A DNA stretch of 64,000 nucleotides from positions 80,758-144,757 of the forward strand of contig NZ_JAEAMR010000006.1 of the NCBI RefSeq assembly GCF_015999245.1. Reading direction: 5' to 3'. Positions 1 through 8,004 of this stretch are shown piece by piece (positions within the stretch are counted from its first letter, which is position 1; each line of letters opens with the position of its first letter). The DNA comes from Streptomyces sp. AV19 (GTDB lineage Bacteria > Actinomycetota > Actinomycetes > Streptomycetales > Streptomycetaceae). Below the pieces are notes generated by a model that worked only from the letters and a program-made list of their open reading frames with translations, was not told where the DNA came from and did not search any database. The position numbers and the translations under genes are program-made.

Positions 1-778
1 CAGTGCCGTCCTCGTAGATGCCGATGCGGACCGGCTCGGCGATCGATCCGCCGGGTGAACTGGGCCCGGGGCAGGGCACGGTGTTCTTGAGCAGGTCGTG
101 CGGGACGATCGTCAACTGCGCGCGGGAGGCGGATTCGGGGTCGGCGGTGACGCGGACGGCGTTCTTGGGGACGTCGAGTGCGCTGGCGAGCAACGGGACG
201 GCCTTGGACACGTCGTCCTGGGTGAGCTCACCGCGCGGTAGCTGCAGGTCGAAGGTGGCCTTGTTGGGGGCGACTTCGCTGCGGGCGATCTGGGTCTTGG
301 CCAGGCCGACCTTCTCCAGCAGCCCGCCGTCGGCGCCCGCGGCTCCGATGGCGTCGGGGTTGCGGCGCAGGACCTGGCGGATGTTCCAGGACAGGGCCAG
401 GGCCGGGGCGCCCATGAAGTACAGGCCACCGAGCGGCCCGGCGTCCGGTCCGGCGATGGCCGCCGTGGTGAACCAGCTGGACGCGGCGGCGACGGTGACC
501 GCGGAGTGGAGACGACGCTGGGCGCTGGTGGTCTTGCCCGCCCACCAGGTGACTCCGGTCAGGGCGACGGAGGCGAGGGTGAGACCGGCGGTGGCGGCGG
601 CGCTGTCGGCCCAGTAGTGGTGGGCGGGCAGGGAGGCCAGGCCGGTCCCGGCGCCCGCGAGCCACGGGGGAAGGTGCGGCTTGACGCGGTGCAGCAGGTA
701 TTCGACGACGCCCCCACTGCCGGATGCGGTACGCAGATGTTGCTCGTGGGCCTGCTCGGGGGTGGTGTGCTGGGGCAC
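1..778 (-). CDS. TraB/FtsK-like plasmid transfer protein, N-terminal part
   Basis: The first 259 residues of a protein that runs out of the window. The GTG start at 778 is preceded by GGGAGG. After a short cytoplasmic leader there are about four hydrophobic segments (roughly residues 38-52, 58-80, 91-110 and 114-133), then a soluble part. The ATPase domain with Walker motifs would lie outside the window. An N-terminal membrane anchor followed by a soluble region is the layout of Streptomyces TraB/TraSA, the single FtsK-like DNA pump that moves double-stranded DNA between hyphae. It is the last visible gene of the minus-strand transfer operon. The membrane topology is seen; the TraB identity is inferred from layout and neighbours. 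Confidence 0.6.
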   Translation of the reverse strand, partial: MPQHTTPEQAHEQHLRTASGSGGVVEYLLHRVKPHLPPWLAGAGTGLASLPAHHYWADSAAATAGLTLASVALTGVTWWAGKTTSAQRRLHSAVTVAAASSWFTTAAIAGPDAGPLGGLYFMGAPALALSWNIRQVLRRNPDAIGAAGADGGLLEKVGLAKTQIARSEVAPNKATFDLQLPRGELTQDDVSKAVPLLASALDVPKNAVRVTADPESASRAQLTIVPHDLLKNTVPCPGPSSPGGSIAEPVRIGIYEDGT

Positions 779-872
779 GGCCTTCGGCCTCCCTACATGT
801 GCGGGCGGTACTTGGGGGGATGGACGCTGCTTTGATGGCAGTGCCGGCCGCGGGGCGTCGGCCGGGTCGGAT

Positions 873-1238
873 TCAGCAGTCCAGGAGGTGGTAGGGGAAC
901 GGCTCGTGCTCCATGCGGACGGCGGAAGAGCTGATCCAGTACCAGTGGAAGGGGAAGGAGCGGGCTCTCGGCTCCAGTTCGGTCCGCAGCTCCATAAGGG
1001 CAACGGCCCGGTGATGTCCGTCGGCCACGTACACGTCCGGGTACCGGTCACTGATGCCGAGGATGAGCGGCTCGTGCAGTCCGTGCCTGCGGATCGACTC
1101 CTTCAGCTCCTGGACCTTCGCCCGTTCCTTGTCGCGCCGGTCGAAGTAGCGCATGGCGTCGCGCCACTTGGCGTACTCGGTCGGCCGGATCTGCCGGTCG
1201 TTGAGGAACGACGTCTTCATCTGCCCGCGGTACTTCAT
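873..1238 (-). CDS. ParB/sulfiredoxin-fold nuclease-like protein
   Basis: A 121-aa protein. Residues 40-80 carry the pattern of the ParB N-terminal/sulfiredoxin fold: a helix with IRRHGLHEPLIL, then VYVADGHHRAVAL, where GHHR resembles the nucleotide-binding GxxR of the family. There is no HTH or C-terminal dimer domain, so this is not a full ParB partition protein. Stand-alone domains like this occur in actinomycete transfer operons and may bind or cut DNA or use CTP. It lies 94 bases upstream of the translocase gene and 94 bases downstream of the Asn/Gly-rich gene, in the same direction. Confidence 0.65.
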   Translation of the reverse strand: MKYRGQMKTSFLNDRQIRPTEYAKWRDAMRYFDRRDKERAKVQELKESIRRHGLHEPLILGISDRYPDVYVADGHHRAVALMELRTELEPRARSFPFHWYWISSSAVRMEHEPFPYHLLDC

Positions 1239-1332
1239 CGGGAGGTTCCTCCAGTTCGTGTGTCGGCTCGTCGGGCGAGGTGGGCCGGCCTCCCCGCCCG
1301 GCTTGAGCAGCGCGGGCGGGGAGGGAGCGAGA

Positions 1333-1920
1333 TCAGCTGTTGAAGTCGAAGCGGCGGCCAGTGGGGCGCTGGCGGCTGCGGTAGGGGGCGAGTTCGGGTT
1401 CGAACTCGCGCTGGAAGGCGGCGTAGGTGGCGGCCATGTTCTTGGCGGTGCCGCGGGCCTCCTCGGCGGCCTTCATCAGGCGCTTGGCGACGCGGCGGGC
1501 GCGCATCCGGGAGCCGAAGGGGTGGCCCTCGGGGTCGGGGATCTCCTTGAGGACGGACTGCAGGACCTCGGAGGCGGCGGCGAGTTCGAAGGAGAGCTGG
1601 AGGAACAGGCCCCGTCCGGCGTCGCAGTAGTTGCGCACGTCGACGTTGGAGAAGAACTCCGGGTCGGCGAGCGGGCTGTGCATGCTGCCGGACTGGCGGT
1701 CGCCCCGGCGGAAGAACCCCGACGTGCCGTTCCCGTTCCCGCGTCCGTTGCCGCGGCCGGTGCCGTTGGCGCCCGGGCCGCCGCCCATGTGGAAGTGGTA
1801 CTGACGGTTGTAGGTACGGTTGCTGGTGCGGGAGCGCTGGTTGTTCGGCGGGGGCTGGAAGCCGCTCCAGTTGCCGCCTGTGTTGCGGCCGTTGCCCTGG
1901 CCGTTGGGGGTGGTCGGCAT
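1333..1920 (-). CDS. Asn/Gly-rich transfer-operon protein (TraA-like)
   Basis: A 195-aa protein. Residues 1-75 are low complexity, rich in Asn, Gly, Arg and Thr (NRTYNRQYHFHMGGG). Residues 85-195 are predicted helical and charged. No catalytic motif is visible. The ATG at 1920 overlaps the stop of the upstream membrane gene in a TGATG junction, so the two are translationally coupled. Proteins of this size and composition sit next to traB in several Streptomyces plasmids and are usually labelled plasmid transfer protein TraA; that label is inferred here from context and composition only. Confidence 0.55.
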   Translation of the reverse strand: MPTTPNGQGNGRNTGGNWSGFQPPPNNQRSRTSNRTYNRQYHFHMGGGPGANGTGRGNGRGNGNGTSGFFRRGDRQSGSMHSPLADPEFFSNVDVRNYCDAGRGLFLQLSFELAAASEVLQSVLKEIPDPEGHPFGSRMRARRVAKRLMKAAEEARGTAKNMAATYAAFQREFEPELAPYRSRQRPTGRRFDFNS

Positions 1921-2432
1921 CAGGCGGTCTCCTTCGAAGTCGGTTCAGGCGAGCGGGCGTTGTGCAGGTGACGCCGCACGGCGTGGCCGGTGATCGTGAG
2001 GGCCAGCCAGAGCAGCGGGAGCGGTCCGGAGAGGGGCCCGTAGGCGATGGCGGCGGCGGCCCAGGCCCCGGCGGTCAGCCAGGCGGCGGCCAGGGCGTAC
2101 CGCCAGGCGCGGACGCGGGTCGCGCACGCCGGCCGCTGCTTCTCGGCCCAGATCAGCCAGGCCGGGCCGACGAGGGCCGCGAGCACGGGGAGGGGCCATA
2201 TCGCGGGCGAGGTCCCGTGGAGGATCGCCGTGCCGAGGAGGGCGAAGAGCGCCAGGAGGGAGGGGAGGAAGGCGCGGCGGCGCTTCCAGGCGGCGCGGCC
2301 GATCGCGGCGGCGGCGCGCTGCTTCCAGGTGCGGTGCTCGGGGACGACGATGACGAGCGGGGTGTGCCGTCCGCCGCGGGACTGCTTGGGGATGCGGACG
2401 GTGGTGATGTCGCGCTCGAACCAGGGGGCCAT
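1920..2432 (-). CDS. Small membrane protein of the transfer operon
   Basis: A 170-aa protein. An N-terminal soluble stretch (WFERDITTVRIPKQ) is followed by about four hydrophobic segments between residues 50 and 155, separated by Arg-rich turns. The ATG at 2432 shares a base with the stop of the GGDEF gene (TGATG), and its own stop overlaps the next start, so it is embedded in a coupled operon. It may be an Spd-type protein that helps plasmid spread along the mycelium, but no specific family was recognised. Confidence 0.6.
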   Translation of the reverse strand: MAPWFERDITTVRIPKQSRGGRHTPLVIVVPEHRTWKQRAAAAIGRAAWKRRRAFLPSLLALFALLGTAILHGTSPAIWPLPVLAALVGPAWLIWAEKQRPACATRVRAWRYALAAAWLTAGAWAAAAIAYGPLSGPLPLLWLALTITGHAVRRHLHNARSPEPTSKETA

Positions 2433-3097
2433 CACCGCACCCCCTCGCGGCCGGGGAGGGAGAAGACGGCGGTGCCGGGGCGGCCCTGGCGGCGGCCGCG
2501 CACCGTGGCGTAGACGTCGGGCTGGATGGCGACCTGCGAGCGGGTGCCGAGGCGCTTGGCCCGGTACATCGCCTCGTCCGCACCCCGCAGCAGCTGCGAC
2601 AGCCCGGCGTTGGGCCGGTCGGACCTGCGGCACAGGCCGATCGACGCCCGCGGGAACAGGCGGGCAGTGCCGACGTCCACGGGGGCTGACAGCTCGCCGT
2701 CCAGCCCGCCCAGGTAGGACAGTTCGTCGTGTGCGTCCGTGCCGGGAGCGAGCCGGACGACGGCGGTGAACTCGTCGCCGCCCAGGCGCGCTGCGAACCC
2801 GTGCCGGGCCTCGCACCAGGTGGCCAGACGCTGGCCTACGGCGGCCAGGACCTCGTCGCCGACGTCGTGCCCGTAGCTGTCGTTGGTGTGCTTGAAGTCG
2901 TCCAGGTCGAGCAGGAGGACGGCGGCGTGCGGGTGCTTGACGGCGCGGCGGGCGCGGGCGGTGAACTCGTCGCGGCACATCAGCCCGGTCAGCGGGTCCG
3001 TGCGGGCGACGCGCAGCCGACGCGCGAGGTACAGGGCGTGCACGGCCCAGCCCGCCACGGGAACGGCAACCGGCAGGGCCTGGATCAGGGGAGTCAT
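2432..3097 (-). CDS. Diguanylate cyclase (GGDEF domain) in the conjugation operon
   Basis: A 221-aa protein with one N-terminal hydrophobic segment (about residues 5-24) and a single GGDEF domain. The catalytic signature is intact: DPLTGL near residue 34, DLDDFKHTNDSYGHDVGD near 64-81 (metal and substrate binding) and RLGGDEF at 104-110. The RxxD inhibitory I-site normally five residues before GGDEF is absent (ARHG there), so product feedback at that site is unlikely. There is no EAL domain. It should make cyclic di-GMP, which in Streptomyces controls BldD and the switch to sporulation. It lies between a DUF2637 gene and a membrane gene within the transfer operon and is coupled to the latter. 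Confidence 0.85.
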   Translation of the reverse strand: MTPLIQALPVAVPVAGWAVHALYLARRLRVARTDPLTGLMCRDEFTARARRAVKHPHAAVLLLDLDDFKHTNDSYGHDVGDEVLAAVGQRLATWCEARHGFAARLGGDEFTAVVRLAPGTDAHDELSYLGGLDGELSAPVDVGTARLFPRASIGLCRRSDRPNAGLSQLLRGADEAMYRAKRLGTRSQVAIQPDVYATVRGRRQGRPGTAVFSLPGREGVR

Positions 3098-3167
3098 CGG
3101 GGCACCCTCCTTCGGGGTGTCGAGGTGGAGGGGGGAGCCGCCAAGGGGCCGGCTGCTCCCCGGGGTG

Positions 3168-4481
3168 TCAGGCTGCGGATGGCTCGACCAGCCGGGCGGC
3201 GGCCTCGCGTTCGGCCTTGAGGGCGTCGCGCAGGGCGCGGGCCCGGGACGGGGCGATGCGCAGGGCCTTGCGGATCGCCTCCGCGCTCAGCGCGTCGTCC
3301 GGCCAGTCGGCGGTCAGGGCGCGCGCCTGGGCGAAGAGTTCGTCCTCGGTGCGCGGGGCGGGGGGACGGCGGCTCGATCGGGACAGGCGCCCGGGCGGTC
3401 GGCGCGGTGCCCTGGCACCGAGCGGACGGCTCGATCGCGGCAGCGCCAGATCGAGGGTCATGCCCGGCAACCGGTCGGCCGGGGAGTCGGGCAATGCTGG
3501 GATCGATCCGGGCCGGTCGGGCGCCGATTCCCGCTCGACCGTCATGGATGCCCGGTGCTGCTGCCCGGCCGGGACGGGGCAGGTGGGGCCGACGATCGGG
3601 ATCGGCTGCCAGTCGGCGGACCACAGTCGGGCGGTGATCCGCTGGGCCCCGGTGTCGGCGGCGGTCTCGACGACCTGTCCGAGTCGGCTCTCGGCGGAGA
3701 GTCGGGCGCCGAGCAGATCGGGGGTGAGCCCGGGGGCGGTGCCGTGGTGCACGCGCCAGGCGGTGGCGAACGCGTCCTCCGTCGGGAGGGTGCCGTAGGG
3801 GGCGGCGGTCATCAGCCGGTCGGCTGTCCGGCACACCTTGCGGTGGTGCCACCGGCGCTGGCGGGCATGCCGGGTCCGTTCGCGTTCTTCGCCGGCGGGG
3901 GCGTGGGCGCCGTGCAGGTGCAGCTCCCACATCGCCACCGCGAACAACGACGCCAGCGCCAGGACGACGCCGAGCCACAGCCCGTAATCGCGGCTGCCGT
4001 GCCAGAAGTTGACCCCGGCGGCCAGGGCCGCACAGCCCCAGGTGGCGGCGCGGTACCGGCCGGTGGGACGCCCCTGCCGCGCGGCCTTGGCTGCGCCGAA
4101 CGTCGCCGCCCAGGCCCCGCCTTCGAGCATGACCGCCAGGAGCGCGGCCAGGAGCAGGGCGAGCCCGGCGGTGGACAGTGCGATCACCTGGGAGGCGACG
4201 GCCGGGACGATGGCGCAGGCCATGACGATCGCGGTGCAGATCAGGGCGCCGTTGTCGACCGCCCAGGCCCGCCGCTCACGCTGGCGGGTACGGCGATCGG
4301 CCCGGTCCTGCCGCTTCTCGGCGCGGGCCGCGGCCCGGTCGTCGCGGTCCTGCTCACGCTCCAGGCGCCGGGCCTCCCGTTGCTGGGCGGCGCGCTCGGC
4401 ACGGTCCACGCGGTCCTGCTCGCGCTCGGACAGACGGTCCTGGCGGCGCTGCTCGTGCCAGAAGGCCATGTGCTCGTTCAT
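3168..4481 (-). CDS. DUF2637 membrane protein, SpdB-like
   Basis: A 437-aa protein. Residues 8-72 form a highly charged Arg/Glu/Asp helix, probably a coiled coil. Four transmembrane segments follow at about 78-98, 101-129, 144-160 and 166-186, then a long Arg-rich cytoplasmic tail ending in a helical region (residues 395-437) that resembles a winged-helix turn. This is the DUF2637/Spd architecture common on Streptomyces conjugative plasmids and AICEs, where Spd proteins help distribute the element across septa. The start overlaps the upstream stop as ATGA. The specific role is inferred from family and context. Confidence 0.7.
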   Translation of the reverse strand: MNEHMAFWHEQRRQDRLSEREQDRVDRAERAAQQREARRLEREQDRDDRAAARAEKRQDRADRRTRQRERRAWAVDNGALICTAIVMACAIVPAVASQVIALSTAGLALLLAALLAVMLEGGAWAATFGAAKAARQGRPTGRYRAATWGCAALAAGVNFWHGSRDYGLWLGVVLALASLFAVAMWELHLHGAHAPAGEERERTRHARQRRWHHRKVCRTADRLMTAAPYGTLPTEDAFATAWRVHHGTAPGLTPDLLGARLSAESRLGQVVETAADTGAQRITARLWSADWQPIPIVGPTCPVPAGQQHRASMTVERESAPDRPGSIPALPDSPADRLPGMTLDLALPRSSRPLGARAPRRPPGRLSRSSRRPPAPRTEDELFAQARALTADWPDDALSAEAIRKALRIAPSRARALRDALKAEREAAARLVEPSAA

Positions 4482-5119
4482 GCCGCGGCTCCCATGGACT
4501 CGTCGCGGGGAAGGGCGATGTGGGTCAAGTCGGCGTAGTGGGCGGCCTGCTCGCCGGTGAGGTGTCCGTGATCGTCGATCGCTCCGGCCAGGCGCGGGAC
4601 GCGGTCCCACAGGTGGGACAGGGCCGCGTCGGCCGCCCGGTGGACGACGGCGAGGTCCAGGCCAGCGGCAGGGCTGTGCCCGTACCCGAGGTCTCCGCGG
4701 TTGCAGAACCGCAGGGCCTCGGTGACCTTGTCGCGGTCGTCGGCGGCGAGGCGCTCGACCACCCAGGCGCGATCAGGCGTCCACAGGCCCTGCTCACGCA
4801 GCCATCGGTTCTGGGCACGTTCCCCGGCCGCGCACATCGCGATGAACTGGGCATAGGGGACGGAGAAGTTGCCGCCGGCCTTCACCCACGCAGCGCCGCC
4901 CTCGCCGGGTCCCTTGCCGAGGTCGTCGCAGAGGTGCACCTCGCCCACAGGAATGCCGAAAGCGAGGTACAGCACGGCGTGGCCGGCCTCATGGACCGCG
5001 ATGAACCGGCGCAGTACCGGGTCGGGGAAGTCCAGGACCGCGTAGGTGCTGTTCCAGCGCTGCGGTTCGGGGTGGCGGGTGTAGACGGGCTTGTCGGAGT
5101 TGAGGTGCCAGGTGTTCAC
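4478..5119 (-). CDS. HExxH metallopeptidase-like protein (M41-like)
   Basis: A 213-aa protein. Residues 40-50 read FIAVHEAGHAVLY, a zinc HExxH motif (His43, Glu44, His47) in the same setting as FtsH-type M41 peptidases, but there is no AAA ATPase domain and no membrane segment. A third metal ligand may lie further on, in the helix around DRDKVTEALRFC. The GTG start at 5119 overlaps the upstream stop (GTGA), and the stop overlaps the next start. Such soluble M41-like proteins recur in actinomycete mobile elements; the substrate is unknown. Confidence 0.65.
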   Translation of the reverse strand: MNTWHLNSDKPVYTRHPEPQRWNSTYAVLDFPDPVLRRFIAVHEAGHAVLYLAFGIPVGEVHLCDDLGKGPGEGGAAWVKAGGNFSVPYAQFIAMCAAGERAQNRWLREQGLWTPDRAWVVERLAADDRDKVTEALRFCNRGDLGYGHSPAAGLDLAVVHRAADAALSHLWDRVPRLAGAIDDHGHLTGEQAAHYADLTHIALPRDESMGAAA

Positions 5120-5280
5120 CGGTCGCCCCCGATCCTGATCGGGTAGTCCTCGCGGGCGAGGGGCGTGTCGAGGTCGAGGAACTGGTGGCGCTGTTCGGCC
5201 AGTTGTCCCTGGCGGTAGGCGCGGGGGCGCAGGTGGCGGTAGAGGCGGTGCCGCCAGGCGGCGGGCAGGGCGTGACGCAT
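5116..5280 (-). CDS. Small basic protein of unknown function
   Basis: A 54-aa protein beginning MRHALPAAWRHRLYRHLRPR, strongly basic, with an acidic centre. Support comes from AAAGGAGG placed 9 bases before the ATG at 5280 and from the GTGA overlap with the start of the next gene. No family was recognised. Short Arg-rich proteins of this type are frequent in the transfer regions of Streptomyces elements. Confidence 0.55.
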   Translation of the reverse strand: MRHALPAAWRHRLYRHLRPRAYRQGQLAEQRHQFLDLDTPLAREDYPIRIGGDR

Positions 5281-5368
5281 CGCGGGGCCTCCTTTCGGCG
5301 GAGGTCGGTGGTGGGGGCCCGCCCGGCAATCGCGGGTGCATGCCGGGCGGGCGGCTGAGGAGCAGGGG

Positions 5369-5578
5369 CTACTGGTCGTCGGTGAGACGCTCGTGCTGGG
5401 CGATGACCAACGGAACGAGCTCGGGGGCCGTGGCGTAGCCGGCGTACTCGCCGTCGGCGTCCCACACGTGCCACTGGGCGATGAAGTAGCCAGCGGTCTG
5501 CACGCCGACGGCCAGGTAGCGGCCAGCACGGATGACCGGGTCCAGGACGACGACGTCGAGCGGGAACGGAGTGGTCAT
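5369..5578 (-). CDS. Small hypothetical protein
   Basis: A 69-aa protein starting MTTPFPLDVVVLDPV. It is probably a compact beta-rich domain (WHVWDADGEYAGYATAPELVPLV). The ATG at 5578 follows the previous stop by five bases, and GAGGAG overlaps that stop, so translation is coupled. No known family was recognised; position and spacing make it a genuine gene of the transfer operon. Confidence 0.55.
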   Translation of the reverse strand: MTTPFPLDVVVLDPVIRAGRYLAVGVQTAGYFIAQWHVWDADGEYAGYATAPELVPLVIAQHERLTDDQ

Positions 5579-5583
5579 CGCGC

Positions 5584-6060
5584 TCACTCCTCGTCCGGAC
5601 ACGGACGGGTGCACTCGCCCACGCAGCGGGGGCTCAGGGCCGTCTCCAGCTCGAAGCCCAGGACGTACTCGTCACGGAGCTCGACTTCCGTGTGGCTCCC
5701 GCAGGGGCAGGAGTACAGGAGGATCAAGCGGTCGTGGTATCCGCCCCAGGGGTCGGATACCGGCCTGGAGACCTCGCAGATCAGGAAGATGCCGTTGCCG
5801 AGGTGGGCGACGGCCATGGGCGGCTGGCCCTCCCCGCCGGACGGGTAGCCGCGCCAGGCTTCCGGGGCCAGGACCTTGGCCAGGGTGTTCCGGAACTGGC
5901 GGCCAACGGCGTCGCGGGCCGACATGACGGCCTCGCGCCGCTCGCGGTCCTCGCGCTCCTGGCGCAGCCGCTCGTCCGCAGCGTCCACCGCCGCCTGGTG
6001 CTCGGCAGCCAGGGCGAGGAGAACGGCCAGCAGCTCGGCCGGGGTGTCGAGGGTGGTCAT
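5584..6060 (-). CDS. Hypothetical protein with C-terminal cysteine cluster
   Basis: A 158-aa protein. Residues 1-60 are a helical, charged region likely to form a coiled coil (DAADERLRQEREDRERREAV). Residues 75-130 look beta-rich. Cysteines occur as CPCG near residue 119 and C..C...C near the end (RCVGECTRPCPDEE), possibly binding zinc. The ATG at 6060 overlaps the stop of the exonuclease gene (ATGA). Function is unknown; it is co-translated with the exonuclease. Confidence 0.55.
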   Translation of the reverse strand: MTTLDTPAELLAVLLALAAEHQAAVDAADERLRQEREDRERREAVMSARDAVGRQFRNTLAKVLAPEAWRGYPSGGEGQPPMAVAHLGNGIFLICEVSRPVSDPWGGYHDRLILLYSCPCGSHTEVELRDEYVLGFELETALSPRCVGECTRPCPDEE

Positions 6061-6800
6061 GATTGCTTCCCCTCCGGGGAGTTGATGGTCTGGGGCACGT
6101 AGGGCCAGCGGCCCTCGATGTGGGCGGTGGGGTCGGTGCGGCGCCGGTAGGCCTGCAGGCTCGCCGCCTGCTGCGCGGCCCGTTCGACCTGCAGGGCGTG
6201 CAGGGCGTCCAGCTCCATGGCACCGAGGTGCGGGTAGGTGCGGCCGATGCGCCAGGCCAGGCGTGCGGCGGCGAAAGCGTCGGCGTTCGGGTCGTGCTGC
6301 TTGTCGTGCCGGACCTGCCAGTGCGCGCACAGATCCGGGAGCTGGCGGGAGCCGCGGCGGTAGGGCTGGACCTGCTTGTCGAGGACCAGCGGGTCGATGA
6401 CCGGCGCCAACTCCCGCGACAGAAGCCGGTCCGGGAGCGTTGGCAAGTCATACCGGCGGCACTCGCGGTCCAGCAGGGTCAGGTCGAAGCGGGCATTGAA
6501 GACGACCAGCGGCCATCCCCCGTCCATCTGCAGCCCGAGCCAGTCGGTGATCTCACCGAGGACGGTGGCCGGGTCCCGGCCGTCGGCGCGGGCCTGGTCG
6601 GTGGTGATGCCGTGCACGGCCGTCGCCGCCTGCGGGATCTCCACGCCGGGGTTCACGAGCCACGTCGCGATCTCGGGTTCCCGCCCGGCGCCGACGAGGG
6701 CGACGCAGGCCGCGACGATGCGGTCCGTCGCCCAGTCGGTGCCGGTGGTCTCGGTGTCGAAAGCGATCAGACGGCCGTCCGGCCACGAGGTGGTGGTCAC
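6057..6800 (-). CDS. DnaQ-like 3'-5' exonuclease (DNA polymerase III epsilon type)
   Basis: A 247-aa DEDDh exonuclease. ExoI is FDTETTG near residue 13, followed by HGITTDQA. ExoII is VVFNARFDLTLL near residue 107, and ExoIII is HDPNADAFAAARL with the paired His and Asp. There is no polymerase domain. The GTG at 6800 overlaps the stop of the 41-aa zinc protein (GTGA) and is preferred to an upstream in-frame ATG, which lies inside that gene. It should remove nucleotides from DNA 3' ends and is often carried by AICEs, perhaps to trim or proofread element DNA. Confidence 0.85.
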   Translation of the reverse strand: MTTTSWPDGRLIAFDTETTGTDWATDRIVAACVALVGAGREPEIATWLVNPGVEIPQAATAVHGITTDQARADGRDPATVLGEITDWLGLQMDGGWPLVVFNARFDLTLLDRECRRYDLPTLPDRLLSRELAPVIDPLVLDKQVQPYRRGSRQLPDLCAHWQVRHDKQHDPNADAFAAARLAWRIGRTYPHLGAMELDALHALQVERAAQQAASLQAYRRRTDPTAHIEGRWPYVPQTINSPEGKQS

Positions 6801-6922
6801 CGGATGCCTCCGTCCGCGCGCCGGGGGAAGCAGGTGTGGGTGCGGACGGCGCGGCGGGCAGCGTGCTTGTTGCGGAAGGAGCGGTGCCAGCCGCACACCC
6901 GGCAGCGGGGCAGGGCACTCAT
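6797..6922 (-). CDS. 41-aa zinc-ribbon-like mobile-element protein
   Basis: A 41-aa protein with two Cys pairs, CRVC near residue 7 and HTC near residue 29, spaced like a small zinc finger. The intervening helix is basic (FRNKHAARRAVRTH), suggesting nucleic-acid contact. ATGA overlap with the upstream gene and GTGA overlap with the exonuclease gene both show it is translated. Very small CxxC proteins like this are a recurrent component of Streptomyces AICE transfer operons. Confidence 0.6.
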   Translation of the reverse strand: MSALPRCRVCGWHRSFRNKHAARRAVRTHTCFPRRADGGIR

Positions 6923-7212
6923 CCGACCCGCCTCCCCACGACCGGGGCGCCGGCCGGGCCGAGCACGGCCAGGGCCTGGTCGGTGAGCTGCGGGGCGAAC
7001 TCCGGCAGCACGCCGAGCTCGTCGAGCGCGTCCACCAGGACCGCCTCCGGGTACGGGTCCCCGCCCCAGGACGCGGTCACCACCGCGACGGCGGCGGCCA
7101 GGAGCACCGCGTACTTCCGCTGCACGGCGGCGAGTTCGCGGCGAAGCCGCGCGTTCTGACGCGGGACCGAGACGCGCACCGGCCCCGGGGGGCATTTCTT
7201 CGGATAGGACAT
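6919..7212 (-). CDS. Hypothetical protein of the transfer operon
   Basis: A 97-aa protein. A basic N-terminus (SYPKKCPPGPVRVSVPRQNARLRREL) leads into an Ala/Val-rich helix that could span the membrane (about residues 35-53), then an amphipathic C-terminal half. AGGAGG lies 13 bases before the ATG at 7212, a rather long spacing. The stop overlaps the start of the zinc-ribbon gene. No family was recognised. Confidence 0.5.
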   Translation of the reverse strand: MSYPKKCPPGPVRVSVPRQNARLRRELAAVQRKYAVLLAAAVAVVTASWGGDPYPEAVLVDALDELGVLPEFAPQLTDQALAVLGPAGAPVVGRRVG

Positions 7213-7323
7213 GAGAGGGATCAACCTCCTCTGTCGGAGGGGCTGTCGGGCCCGCGCAGGCAGCACGCAGCCACGGCAGGCCGGCCAGGCCCGACAGCCA
7301 AGGAACGGAAAGGAACGGGTGGG

Positions 7324-7680
7324 TCAGCGGCCGTGGCGGCGCCCGGACTGCCCCTCGCTGAGCAGCGACCGCAGCACCACGGCGACGACGGCGATGGCGA
7401 GCGCGGTCACAGCGGCCGAAATCGCGACCACGGCGACGGACAGCACCAGCGCCACGAGGACGACGCCGACGCCCAGGGCGCCGGCCGCCCCGACCGCGAG
7501 GGCCGTGCCCGGCGACCACCGCACCGCACCGCGCTCGGCGGAGCCGGAGCGGTCGCAGTGGCACGCCGCGCAGTGGTGGCCGGCCGAACGCTGGACGGGG
7601 GCCGGGGGCGGGAAGAGCTGCCGCCCGTAGGCGTCGAAGACCGGCGTGACCTGCGGCTCGTGCGGAGTCGGGGTGCTCAT
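7324..7680 (-). CDS. Two-TM membrane protein with N-terminal Cys/His motif
   Basis: A 118-aa protein. Residues 1-35 are Pro-rich and end in HHCAACHC, a possible metal site. Two strongly hydrophobic stretches follow (about 50-75 and 78-103), then a short basic tail ending GRRHGR. The ATG overlaps the WhiB stop (ATGA), so it is expressed with WhiB. Layouts with a Pro-rich head and two membrane segments are common among Spd-type spread proteins, but the family was not identified. Confidence 0.55.
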   Translation of the reverse strand: MSTPTPHEPQVTPVFDAYGRQLFPPPAPVQRSAGHHCAACHCDRSGSAERGAVRWSPGTALAVGAAGALGVGVVLVALVLSVAVVAISAAVTALAIAVVAVVLRSLLSEGQSGRRHGR

Positions 7681-8003
7681 GCCGCGAGCTCCTTCCTCCG
7701 CAGGGCCCGGCGCTCCTCGGCGGTCAGCCCGCCGAAGATCCCGAACCTCTCCCCGTTGGCCATCGCCCGCTCCAGGCAGAGCTCGACCACCTGGCACCGC
7801 CCGCAGACCTGCTTGGCGGAGTCCACGAACCCCGGGAGGGCCTCGAAGAAGATCTCCGGGTCCTCACCACGGCAGGCCGCCAGGTCCAGCCACGACAGAT
7901 CATCACGCGACCCGGAGGACACGACGGAGACCGGGTACGACTGCACCGCCACCAGCAACGCCCGTCGCATGCCGCGCAGGTTGTGGGAACGAAGCGAGGC
8001 CAT
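7677..8003 (-). CDS. WhiB-family iron-sulfur transcription factor
   Basis: A 108-aa protein with the full WhiB signature: four cysteines (AACRG, CGRC, ELCLE) for a 4Fe-4S cluster, the turn FGIFGG (usually GVWGG) and a basic C-terminus (ERRALRRKELAA). The ATG at 8003 begins one base after the upstream stop and is chosen over an upstream in-frame start. WhiB proteins act with the principal sigma factor to sense redox or nitric oxide. A plasmid- or element-borne copy heading the transfer operon is a likely regulator of the conjugation genes, as seen in other AICEs. Confidence 0.85.
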   Translation of the reverse strand: MASLRSHNLRGMRRALLVAVQSYPVSVVSSGSRDDLSWLDLAACRGEDPEIFFEALPGFVDSAKQVCGRCQVVELCLERAMANGERFGIFGGLTAEERRALRRKELAA

Positions 8004-8004
8004 C

